A stretch of DNA of 64,000 nucleotides from Isoetes taiwanensis. Its lineage: Eukaryota > Streptophyta > Lycopodiopsida > Isoetales > Isoetaceae. Both the position numbers and the translations under genes were made by a program. Location: the NCBI GenBank assembly GCA_021234155.1, contig JAJEKV010000002.1, positions 4,847,795 through 4,911,794 on the forward strand, read 5' to 3'. The notes beneath the pieces are model-generated. The model had not been told where the DNA came from, searched no databases, and worked only from the letters and a program-made list of their open reading frames with translations. Of the stretch, positions 11,188 to 21,612 are shown piece by piece (position 1 is the stretch's first letter; each line of letters opens with the position of its first letter).

Positions 11188-11660
11188 TTCAAACTTCTAA
11201 AACAGATTGAAATTTGAAGAAAATTTATTAAGTGGGCTACAAATCAGCCACGATAGATGGGTTTCAAGGCGAGAGAAAGAAGAAATTATTATTTCTATGG
11301 TTCGTTCAAATGCTCTTACGAGAGGTGAGCGACAAATATTTTCGTATGTGAAGTTTTTCTTTCAAGTTAGCACTGCGACGAGGAACATGTCTTAACCGTT
11401 GGTAATGAATGTTGCCATAGGTGGGGTTTCTTTGTGATCAACGATAATGAATGTTGCAATTACAGGGCAAGAAGACAATCTTTGCATCATTTGTGATACC
11501 GCAATGTTGTCTCGTCGGGGCTTCCGTTTGGCTTATTGACTATTTTGAGAAGAATGGGGAATATCTGAATGCCATGTATATAGAGAGTGCTAGGAAATTC
11601 TTAAGCGGCTTATTGACTGTTTTGAGAAAAATGGGTAATACTTGAATGCCATGTATATAA
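11188..11660 (+). pseudogene. IGHMBP2/SMUBP2-like helicase, 3' part of pseudogene
   Basis: After an acceptor (TTACAG near 11,187), split frames give a LLKQIE segment, then SATIDGFQG (helicase motif V), a one-base frame change, and REKEEIIISMVRSN (motif VI region). After another intron ending in ATTACAG near 11,466 come LCIICDTAMLSRRGF and LIDYFEKNGEYLNAM, the C-terminal end of the IGHMBP2-like helicase core. A 77-bp tandem duplication (11,531-11,607 and 11,608-11,659) repeats the last coding segment in mutated form. With the part at 758-1447 it defines one gene split by a 9.7-kb intron. Confidence 0.8.
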
Positions 11661-11784
11661 GAATGCATATATGCAATCATCAATTGAATCCATTTGCCAT
11701 GGAAATAATTTGTTTGTCTTCATGTTATTGTGCTTTTTAGTAATTAATATTTAGGCCCATAAAGTTTACCTATGTTTGCTTTAG

Positions 11785-12215
11785 TTAGGGCCCGAAGGGC
11801 CTAAATTTTTTTTTAATATAACAATCAACACACAACTACCATTAACATTATTAACATAAACCATTGTATTTAACACATTCAAATTAAAATCCTCCTTAAA
11901 ACCCCTTTGGTTTGGGTGCATATTCACACGGGGGGTTACGTAGGGCAGCGAGAGCCCTTAAAATATATTCACAATACATGTACAAAATTAACACCATTAA
12001 GTACATTCTCTCAAACCTTATAGTATTTTGCAAACCGTAATATACAGTATACAAAAACTTGTACATGCATACCCCACAAACGAGGATCACTATGTACGGT
12101 CCAGATCTTGGAATAAAGGGCAAATATACCCATCCGACAGCTCTCGTTGCCCGGAGTAACCCCCCGTGTGAATATGCACCCAAACCAAAGAGGGTTTAAG
12201 GGGGATTTTAATTTG
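11785..12215. mobile_element. Inverted-repeat element B, copy 1
   Basis: An inverted repeat of about 60 bp joins 11,887-11,940 (TCAAATTAAAATCCTCCTTA...CACGGGGGGTTAC) and 12,150-12,213 (GTAACCCCCCGTGTGAATAT...ATTTTAATTTGA), enclosing about 210 bp. CAT flanks both ends, a possible 3-bp target duplication. The 100 bp to the left ('gggcccgaagggcc', 'caacacacaactaccattaac') also occur beside the second copy at 59.8 kb, so the repeat unit is larger than the inverted-repeat core. The minus-strand open frame through it is antisense to the arms and is not a gene. Confidence 0.7.
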
Positions 12216-12564
12216 ACATCTACTGGTATAAGTTGAAAGATGTTGTAAACCATCGACCACAAACTGCAAAACACTTGCGACATTCTATAAAGAGCCCACT
12301 TTTATTAATATATATAGTGGATTTGCTTTAGATTTGTCTCCATATTTGTGCAGAAGATACAACTCAAATATGTGGTGTGGCTTGGAAAACTGACTTTCAG
12401 GCTTTCTTCAACCTATTCTTATATGAGAAGAGTGCAAAGGCAGCCTGTGGCTAGATTTCTTGGTTTAGTACACCAAGTTTCTCTAGCAAACTTGCAAAAC
12501 GTAGACTCTGTCACACAAAACATGTGTTTGCAAACATCTTCAAAGAGCTTCGAAATTAAACAAC
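12216..12564 (+). other. Possible exon remnant next to composite repeat
   Basis: After 'tttgtgcag' (about 12,345-12,353) a plus-strand frame reads AEDTTQICGVAWKTDFQAFF and later STPSFSSKLAKRRLCHTKHV with in-frame stops. It ends at the TAATG flank of the composite repeat. It looks like a decayed exon cut by that insertion. I do not recognise the family. Confidence 0.25.
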
Positions 12565-12569
12565 TAATG

Positions 12570-12607
12570 CCACGGTTCTATTGCGACAGCAATAGAACCG
12601 ACATTCC
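12570..12607. repeat. Start hairpin of unit 1
   Basis: CGGTTCTATTGC and GCAATAGAACCG form a perfect 12-bp stem with a 4-nt loop, directly followed by a partial extension (ACATTCC). The unit-2 version at 18,199-18,235 extends the stem through GGAATGCC/GGCATTCC with one bulge. Confidence 0.85.
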
Positions 12608-15600
12608 TTGGATGGGGACGTCCCTTTGTCACTCCTTCTATTTATTCAGCCTCTCTTCATTGTTCTATCATCGGCATTCTCTTGAGCTAGATTTCTCCTT
12701 CTTCTCTATCCTATCAGTTTTCCTCACCATTCTGCTAATTTGTTCTATCGTATCTTATCCTACTTCTTCTTCCCTTACCCTTCTTCTAGTTTCTTTGGGT
12801 GATGCCCTACCAAATCTTAACCTTGTTCTTCATCCCTTACCCTTTGGGGTTTTTGTCTCTGGGTGTTTCCTTCCGGCTCCTTGTGTCTTAGCGCCATCAG
12901 AACTCTAGCCAGACCGATTGAGTCGAATCACTGGAAAGGAAATTATTTGGGATGTCTTGGTTGGGCGCCACCGTTCACGGTGTTATTGATGCTCGCCCGA
13001 TTACCCGAAGTTGTTTGCAAGAGTGTCGGCATGGCTTTCAACTGGAGCGATTTTTCGGATAAATCTTGTGAACGTTTTTTTTCTTACGTATTTTTCTTTC
13101 CTTAGCCTTGTTTCATGTTTGGTCCGAAGTTTTTCGTGAAAACGGGAATCGCGTGCTTTTTCCCATGATTTGTGTTCAGGTTATATGCTCACGAGGCCAA
13201 AACCCTGATTGCTTGGTTGTTTGCAGTTCAAGTGCATTCTTGGCGATTTAGGTAGCTCGGATAATTTGGATCGGTGCCGCATTGAGTTCTTATTTGGTCG
13301 GATTGCGTTACATTGGGAAAGCATTCCCGCTTTAGGCTTCTTGTTTATTTCTTGCTCAAGTTTCACTATTTACCTTGTGCCCAATCAGTCTAATAAAATT
13401 GCACCTCACATAATCCGACATGATCCACAATCTTCCTCCCGGGTATGCCTTCTATCGTTCTTTGTATTTTGATTCCGAGCTCTTCTCCACTAGATACAAT
13501 CTGCTCTAGTTGGAAGGGTTTATTGGATTGGATTCGGTGCTCCCCCTTTTTTTTTCGATGTACTTCTTTGTTTATTTTAGAATTTCATTTTGGGTTGTGG
13601 TGGTAAATGCTGTTTTTTGTCTCGAATGCTTTCCTTTTTGTTGCTCTTTCTCACCTCTCGCCGTTGAGTTTCTCCGTGGAGCTAAAGCCCGGGCTGCCGT
13701 GACCTCACCTGCCGGATCTTTGGCGTGGCCGCTCCTCTTCGCGTTCAGATTCTGCCGTGATGGACACTTCTTGCTTTGCCTCGGGGTACCGGGTTTTGCG
13801 ATCACTGGTTCAAATCATATTATTTCTTCTCGTGTCTTGCATCTTCTCGGGTCTTGCATGGATGTTCTTTATGTTTAAGAAGCTCTTGTTCACATGTGTT
13901 GATCTTGTGGATATAGAACATTTGCTTCCTCCGCGCGGTTTTTTGAACCCATCTTTGATTTTCTCTAGATCTTTTTTGGCATGATGTATCCACCTTACGT
14001 TTGTTGCCACATATGGTTATCCTCGGATCGGGGCTGTTGCACTTGGTATGTATGCACACTCACCGGGTTTGTTTTTGGGTTTTAGATCTACAAAGCTTAG
14101 AGATGGTTTCAAGATGGCGCTTCCTTGTATAAACTACCGATCTTGGGGCTCTCTCTCTCTCTCTCTAATCGCTTTGCGGTGGTCGATATCCTCTTCCTCG
14201 CTATATTCAGCAGACTTTATCTTTTATTCTCGAGGAGGCTAATTGTTGTCTGTGGTCATAGGTTCTCGAGGTTCGTGGCCCTCATGCATTCATTTTTAAC
14301 GTGGCTTCCCAAATATAGGATGATTGTTAGAAAAATTTTCTTGTCCAAGGTATTTTGGCTTATTGGTGGAGATGTCGAAGTTTGGGTCTATGTCGCTTAT
14401 GGTTTGGGTTCAAGGCCCTCCACTTCATTGTTGCGCTTTAGCTATATTTTATCCTCACATTTTATTATTCTATTGCATGCATGTTGTTGCTCTAGTCATT
14501 TAGGGTTTCCCAAGGCACTTCCTCATCAAATGACCTCTAATAAAGCTTTCGTAGTGCCCTTCATATCATTTTTGTGCATATATCTCTTTTGTGCTTTATA
14601 CATCTTTTTACTCCATCTATTAAATGCATGGTGGCTCTAGTCAGTTTTCCAAAAGCACTCACTCACGTTATGTAATTTTTTGTGCATATCATGTTCGTGT
14701 GCATTATTTAGTCTCTCGATTAAATGCAGGTTTGCTATAGTCAATGCTCAAATTGGGTTCTTCACGGCACTCCCTCTTCATGACTTTTTAAAAGTTTTAA
14801 ATCTATTATACTCCCCTTGGTATTCTCCTACTCTTACCGACCTTGTTTGTTTTTGATAGTTGATGTGATTAGATTGGTCTTGGAGGTTCTATGCCCCTAT
14901 GGTTGCACATTCTATCCTCTCCCCCGTTTGACCCTTAAGATACATTTGTTGGTTCTGGTGTATCTTGGAATTCGATTTTCGAGTTATGACCCTTGTTCTT
15001 GTCTTGTGCCATTGCATCTTTGCGGCTCCAGTTTTTTTTTGTTTGTCGTAATCCATATGGTGCACATGCTTAAATCATTCTTGGTCCCTTGATTTACTTG
15101 ATTCGAGTGCTCTATCTAGCTTGATGGCCAGGCTTGATATATCGTCTTTCTATTTCTCCAACATGTAAATTCATATTTTGTCAGTCTCATATGTGTGCTT
15201 CCATTTTCATTTGGCCATTTCTTTCAAGAGTTTGTGCAGTTAGTTGAGGGCAGGTCAACAACGTGCATGGAAATGTTTATACGTCATTTTAGGTTGCATT
15301 GCACATGTTTATTTGGGGTTTGCTTCTCTATGCCATCATTGTTTGCTCTATTTTTCTGTATATCAGGCTCTACGTGTATTTGAGGATGATTTTCATGTTA
15401 AATATTATCATCTCGTCTATTCTTGATATTCTACGGAGTTTCACGGTATTTTTTGGTCTTCGATATTCTACGCAGTGTGTTTCATGTATATTTTGGTCTT
15501 ATGCATTTGGTAGATAACGCGTGTATTGCATGATTGTTCGTTGTTCCTTAGGTTTTTCTTTCATGTGCCTGTTGTTCCTTAGGTTTTTTCTTACGTGCCT

Positions 15601-18158
15601 ATATGGTTTTATCCGATGCATTCTTTTCTTTTCTTTGATATGTGCGTTAGCTCCATTTATACCCTTTGTTCTTGTTGTTTCACATGGCGTCTTTTGCATC
15701 CCATTACTATGCTTAGTCCTTTAGGCCACTTATCTTCTCTTCTCTCGATTACCCCAATTTTGCTACTTGATGTCCTTATTCTCATTTGTTTCTCTTTCTG
15801 TAAACTTGTTGTTAGATTGGTCCATCTGCTTGCCATTCGCTTCATTGTCTCGGTTTTTTTTGTTAGCCCCATTTCCTCCGCCTATTTTTCTTAGTTTCCC
15901 CGGTGCTTTGTGCCTTTAAGTCTGTTGTTTCATTTTTTTGTGAGAGTTTTCGCTTGTGGGTGATTGTCACTTAGGTACTCTTTCTTGTTTGTGTTACTCC
16001 TTCTTCTATATCTCCTCGCATTTCTTTGTTTTCCACATTCATGCATTAGCTTCCCATTCCCCATTTTCATCTTGACGAAAGCTACCTCACGGGTATTTTT
16101 ATGCTCTTTTTGCACTTCTTGTTATTTTTGTGTTTCTTGGCTTTATTCGGATTCATTAGAGTTATTCTCATTGTTGCCTCTATCTAACATTTCTCCTTGT
16201 ACCATTGGTCTTTTCATCCCGCCACCAGTTCCTTTTTTACCCACTATGATTTGGCTACATGTGCATTGTTTTTTCCAATTTTTCCTTTTGTTTTTTGACT
16301 TTACGTTGCAAGTTCTCTCAGTTTTGGCCACCGGGTTGCTCCATTTATTGTGTAGTTTATTCCATTCGTCTTTATCTGTCATTTCATCCTCCTTTGTCGG
16401 GGTTCATCCTTTTCAGTTCCTTCAAGCTTCGTTGTCTCCTTATTTGTATTCATTTTCCTTGTCCATGATTTCTTTTAACTCTTTGGCTGTGTATTTTGTT
16501 TCGTGGTTTTGTTTGTTTTCAACCCTACAATTCATTTTCCATCTCCCACTGCATTGTTCCATTTTGTTCGTTTTATGCATTTCGGTGTTTTGATACTCTA
16601 GCGCAGTTCCCTTCCTGTCTTTCACTCCATTGTTCCATTTGTTCATTTTTATGCGTTGCATTGTTTCGATGCTCTAGCACTTGTTACTGGCCCCATCTGT
16701 CTCACTAGTTATCTTATTCTATTTACCTTTGTTATCTCATTACTCCTTTGCACTTCGTTATTCTGGGATTTTTGGTACTTTTTTCTTGCTTCTCTTTCTT
16801 CATTCTCCCTTTTGCTCTATGTTCCCTATCTACCCCTTATCTGTGCATCAGCTCCTTACTCCTTTAGTTGCATCAGTTTCTCATTCTGGTTTCGTTGTCT
16901 TCTTACTCCTTTTTTACTTTTGCTAGGTAGGTTAGTTCGGTTTTATAGTATCTTCTAGTATTTACCGGTATATTAGTCATTTGAAATGTTTACCCCGTAA
17001 GTTCCTTTCTCCCTCATCTTTGCATTGTTCCATTGTGTCCTTCATTTTATGTTCCGTTTCCATCTTTCTCTGTATTGTTCCACGATGTCTTTTATTTTTT
17101 CCATTGTTCGGATTCCATCTTTACTTGCTCATTTGCTTTCTTCATTGCACCATTGTCTCTTTTTCTCGTTACCCCCTTTTTTGCTCCATTCTTCTTAGTC
17201 TCCTCTTCCTCCCATTGACTCGTTTGCCTTGCTTGCTCTTTTTGCCTTGATGAGCCATCTCCTACATTTGTGAACTCCTTGATTGCCCCTTCTACCTCGT
17301 TTGTCCCAATGTTCTATTATCTTGTTGTCTCATTACCCTTTTTTATCTCTATTACTCCTTTGTCCAAATTTTGCCTTGTTTTGCTTCCAAGAGTGTTCTA
17401 CCATAATCTGTCAACCTTGCTACATGTGGCTTCTCTTGTCCATGACTTTTTTGTATGCTTTTAGACTCCTTGCCTTATTCACGTTTTTTTGCTATACACT
17501 CCTCATTATCTCGGTAGCTCCATTTGATATTTTTTCTCTATTTGGTTGTGTTTGCATTGTTTTCTTAATTTATTTTCTTTAGCTTATTGTTTCGTTATTA
17601 CTATATTAGTCACATTGGTTCCTTCTTTGGTTTCTTTGTCTTCTTGCTCCTTTTCTATTGCTTGTTAGGATAGTTTGCTTTTATAGTATCTTTGTTAGTG
17701 TAGTATTTATTGGTACATTAGTCATTTGGGATCGTTACTTTGATGATGACATCTTGTTCGTGACTCTGTCTGTTGTTGTCTCAAAAGTTCCTTCCCTCAT
17801 CTCTTATTGCACTATTCCATTATCTTCTTCATTCTTATGTTCCCGTTTCCGTCTCTCATAGCCTTCCTCCATCGTATTCTCCTTCATTTTTTATTCATCC
17901 CATTGTTTGCATTCCGCATTATTTTGCTCTTTACGCTTCTTCATTGTTCTTTTGTCTGCGTCTTCTCTTTATCCCCCTTTTCCTCCATTTTTCTTAGTTT
18001 CCTCTTCCTTCGTTTTACTCTGATTGCCGTCAGCCTTATCTATGCATTCGTTTCCAGTGACCTTGTAGACTCGTTTCTCCCTTTCTTTATACTATATTTT
18101 TCTCTTTAGCTTCTCTTCTTTTCAGTTTCCATGCTGAGTAGTTTTTGAGTTTGTTCCT

Positions 18159-18193
18159 CTTCCAGTATGTGCCTATCATAGGACCCATCCTAG
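18159..18193. repeat. 35-bp terminal direct repeat, copy 1
   Basis: Identical to 19,109-19,143. It contains the short hairpin CCTATCATAGG and ends in CATCCTAG. It marks the end of unit 1 of the composite repeat. Confidence 0.9.
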
Positions 18194-18435
18194 GAATGCC
18201 ACGGTTCTATTGCGACGGCAATAGAACCGGCATTCCTGGATAGGGGACGTCCTTTGTCCTCCTTCTATTTATTGACCTCTCTTCATTGTTCTATCATCGG
18301 CGTTCTCTTGAGCTAGATTTCTCCTTCTTCTCTATCCTATCGGTTCCCTCACCCTCCCTCCCTTGATGGTTTTTTCATTTAATCGTGTTCGTTATTTCCT
18401 TTTCTATATCCTTTGAATTTGCTTTCTTTTTTTCC

Positions 18436-18760
18436 TCAGCGTGGCTTTGTAGCCTCTGAGGCATACTTATTGGTTTACTCTTTCTCGGCATGGCATGAGT
18501 ATTTTATTTATTCATTCATGTTTTCTCTCAGTGTGGCATTGTCGCCTCTTAGTCAATATTTATTATTCATATTTTCTCTCGGCGTGGCGCTGTTGCCTCC
18601 AAGATCGTATTTATTGTTTTTCTCGTGGCCATTGTAGCCTCGGCGGGCAGCACTAATCGGTTGTTTTTTCCCGTGATGGTCATTCCGCTGGGCCGGTTTC
18701 CCAATTGGTCGGCTGTTGTTTCTTTCTCGGCGTGGCCCTGGAGCCTCCGAGTCTTCTTGC
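18436..18760. repeat. Imperfect tandem hairpin motif array
   Basis: A motif of the form CTCGGCGTGGC..TG..GCCTCCGAG recurs five or six times with variable AT-rich spacers (near 18,437, 18,485, 18,525, 18,577, 18,625, 18,728). The motif is itself a partial inverted repeat. It lies inside unit 2 of the composite element. Confidence 0.6.
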
Positions 18761-19108
18761 CTATGGCATCTAACTCATTGACGGGTTATTTTTCTTTCAG
18801 CCTTGATTCTGCAGGTTTGTTTACAGTTTTGTGGTTGCCATCGTGCGTGGGGTCGTGCTTCAACTATTCGCTTGGGTTTTCTCAAAAACCTAAGAAGGCG
18901 TGGTTCTTCTTCTCGATGAGGAGCAGTCACCGGGTCTTCTCACCTTTGCATCGACCAAGTGGCGGATAAAACCATCTTTTATGACATATTCTTCAGTATC
19001 ATCATGCTCTCGATGATTGTCTAGTTTCGGAGCCATTAGAGTTCATGTTTTCAAATTTATCGGGATCCATTTGTACTCAATGTTTTACAAAGCTCAATGA
19101 GAACACCA

Positions 19109-19143
19109 CTTCCAGTATGTGCCTATCATAGGACCCATCCTAG
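19109..19143. repeat. 35-bp terminal direct repeat, copy 2
   Basis: Identical to 18,159-18,193 and followed by TAATG, which equals the 5 bp in front of unit 1. Confidence 0.9.
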
Positions 19144-19148
19144 TAATG

Positions 19149-20245
19149 ATCCTTTCGTCCTGAAGCTTTTTTTCTTTTTCATCTGCAGGAGCCGTTTCTG
19201 AATGACTGAGCCAGGGCGACCTATTCCAGACATAAAAAATTAGCCCATGCCTTAATCCTCAGGATCACATAAGCGTTGGCCTCGGCTTTAAAAAACAGAG
19301 CCTTTTCTCCATAAACTGTATTAACGGCCTGCTCTTCAAAAGATCAACTGGTTTTTGCTTCGAAAGATTAATCAAATTGGGTTCGCCCTCCACTCCGGTC
19401 TTAAGAGCCCTAGATCAGGCATTTGCACACCTTAATCGGCTTCCAGATTGGACAAATAGCACATGCCTCTAGCACGGCCTCAAAGAGAATGCAAAAATGC
19501 AAAGCCTCAGCAAATCGGTTTGTGCCAGAAATCAATTCCCGATTCCAAATCTGGACATTTTGGAATTTTTTTTGTTTATTTTTGGAACCAGAAAGTTGGG
19601 CTAATAATTTTATATGTAAGAAAGATAACTTGTGTTGGCCAATAGGATGCTAAGGCCGAGATCAAAATCTCGACCGTTCATTTCCTGCCAAGATCAAATC
19701 TTGGCCATAATTTGAATGGTTGGATGGGATGCAAGATTTACAAAATTATATTTGAAAAAGAATCTAAAGATTTTAGGAATTCACCCATTCAAATTAGGGG
19801 CAGGCAGAAAAATAACCTTAGGCTATGCATACGATATAATTTACAAGACGATTTTGCGGCGGCGTTGTCGCCGCCATACTTCGAAGGGTTTTTTGAAGTA
19901 GCGGTGTGGGTGAGATGGAGACCAAGTGAACGTGTGCTGTATCTACTTGAGGCTATCCACCGGCCATACTCCCATAACTGTTGTAAACATGGATGAGGTG
20001 CAACCTTACTTATGGTGTTCTCCCTTAGCTGCTATATTATCCTTTCCCTTGGAACAAAATGTACAAATTGGAGAAAATTATAGACGTCTAACATATGCAA
20101 TATGCAATAAGAGTCAACGTAATTTTTGTAACCGTATCATTATACATGACCGCAAGCCAGAGAACAGCCACAATTCCAAATGTCAGACCTAATGCAACTC
20201 TGCAAAGACATTTGACCATGTTTCATTTTTCAAACAAAAAATCGA
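19149..20245. other. No recognised gene
   Basis: Mixed sequence. Two small perfect inverted repeats lie at about 19,655-19,705 (CGAGAT..ATCTCG and GCCAAGAT..ATCTTGGC), and a GC-rich hairpin at 19,856-19,875. Short open frames carry no known motif. Confidence 0.4.
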
Positions 20246-20249
20246 AGGT
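20246..20249. repeat. Left target-site duplication AGGT
   Basis: AGGT directly precedes the left terminal inverted repeat and is repeated right after the right one (32,872-32,875). A 4-bp duplication fits several DNA-transposon superfamilies, for example Sola1/2, Academ and Ginger. Confidence 0.7.
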
Positions 20250-20279
20250 AACAAGGTTTAAAATGAAACGCACTTATTT
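20250..20279 (+). repeat. Left terminal inverted repeat
   Basis: AACAAGGTTTAAAATGAAAC continues to CGCACTTATTT. It pairs with 32,842-32,871 with one mismatch (G/A at position 6). Immediately inside, AAGTGCGTTT (20,283-20,292) is the inverse of AAACGCACTT within the repeat, making a subterminal hairpin. Confidence 0.92.
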
Positions 20280-21440
20280 AAGAAGTGCGTTTGAAAGATT
20301 GCTATATAAAAATTGAAAACTTGAAAAAAACAGACAAAATAGGGAGCAAAATAGATTGTTGAGCAATTAGCATTCGGAATACCTTCAAAAAAGTAACATT
20401 TTTGAAGCCTCCTTATTTTTAAAAGAGGGCAAAAAACTCAGTAAGTACTTATTGTTGAAAATATAAGGAAATATAGTTTGTCTTTTTGTAAGCTTAATAT
20501 AAGTACTAATAAAATCAAACATAGGAAAGACGGAGTGTGTGAAATCATGGAGCAAGAAAGAGTTGTTCTAATTAAGCATTGTTGAAGAGACAAAGCTTTC
20601 AGTTTAAAAATTTTCATCAAAATATATTATAATTCTTAGCACATAGTTTACAATGAAAGTAGTTTATAATTCTGACTGTATAAAATATGGGAGGTGGGGG
20701 AGGTGGCTCTTCCCAGTCCACAGGACTCTCGTACCCCTTAGGATCTGGCTCTCGCAAGGACATAACAGCGGAGACGCCTACCGATTTCAATCCCATCTCT
20801 TGGCAGGGCGGTTTCTCTGGCACAGGCTCCACAGGCTCCAGGTCGACAAACTCTACCTCCTCGTCTTTTCTCCCCGTAATAGGAGGCTGGATTTCTGTGT
20901 AAGTGCCTTTAACATCGCCCGACCGCGTTCTTTGCTCCCGGTTCCTCGTTTTCATCGGGGAAAGGATTCACAAGAGCTTATCCCCGGTCCCGATGAAACT
21001 TATTTTATCTGGGTCTATGTCGGCGGAGACAACATTGCGCCGCTAAGGGCTTAAAATAGTATGGTGCCTGTTCGGAAAAAGCATCCAAAATCCGGTCGCT
21101 GGCTAGAAAACCTGTATTAAGTTACTAATAAGCCCTCGTGGTTTCTGATAATGGGACACCACGATTGCCTTTGTCTCTAATGGGTCCCTTAACTTTTGAA
21201 GACAACGGCCCGTGCGAAAAGCATTGCAGGGAGGGATCTTCTCATTCTGCGTATTGAAATGTGCCATGGTCTTTTTGGCGTCCGCGCTATAAAAACCTAT
21301 ATGGAAATGCTCAAAACAGCTCACTAACCGCGGACCACCACCATGTCCCTTGGCGTTAAGTTTTTAGCACGCCAAACAATCTGGCAATTAAAAATTAGTA
21401 GGAAGAAAACAATAAAAATAAGTCAGCCGATTGGTGTGGC

Positions 21441-21612
21441 CGGTATAAATTTATACACATTTGCCGCCTTGTCGTATAAATTTATACCACGGTGCCATCT
21501 TTGTATGAATTTATCACGAAGGTTGCCTTGTCAGATAGATTTATACCGCGGTTGCTTTCTGGCCAGTATAAATTTATACCTTAAGGCAACTGTGGTATAA
21601 ATTTATACCGTG
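21441..21612. repeat. TATAAATTTATA palindrome cluster 1 (intronic)
   Basis: Four full copies (near 21,442, 21,473, 21,565 and 21,594) and two degenerate ones lie between the methyltransferase segments, in an inferred intron bounded by a GTAAGC donor at 21,652. Copies are spaced irregularly by 20-50 bp and often extended to GGTATAAATTTATACC. Confidence 0.85.

Larger units (their letters stand above)
12570..19143. mobile_element. Composite pyrimidine-rich repeat, two head-to-tail units
   Basis: Unit 1 (12,570-18,193) and unit 2 (18,199-19,143) both begin with CCACGGTTCTATTGC and a long hairpin, and share about 165 bp of similar sequence after it. Both end with the same 35 bp (CTTCCAGTATGTGCCTATCA...CATCCTAG). 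GAATG separates them, and TAATG lies at both outer edges (12,565-12,569 and 19,144-19,148). The interior plus strand is strikingly T/C-rich and A-poor, so long spurious hydrophobic reading frames appear. I found no transposase, RT or Rep motif. The CTAG end preceded by a short hairpin (CCTATCATAGG) resembles a Helitron 3' end, but a 5-bp flanking duplication does not fit Helitrons. Confidence 0.6.

Noticed and set aside
11896-12283. Two minus-strand open frames across the inverted-repeat element
   Set aside because: They read through both arms of an inverted repeat and shift between element copies, so coding is unlikely.
12348-18970. Many plus-strand open frames of 60-209 codons encoding hydrophobic, Phe/Leu/Ser-rich peptides
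   Set aside because: They follow from a T/C-rich, A-poor strand in which stop codons are rare. Frames overlap in all three phases and show no domain or codon signature.
18159-19143. Calling the composite repeat a Helitron
   Set aside because: It has a CTAG end and a nearby hairpin, but no TC start, no A|T insertion site, a 5-bp flank duplication and no Rep/helicase gene.
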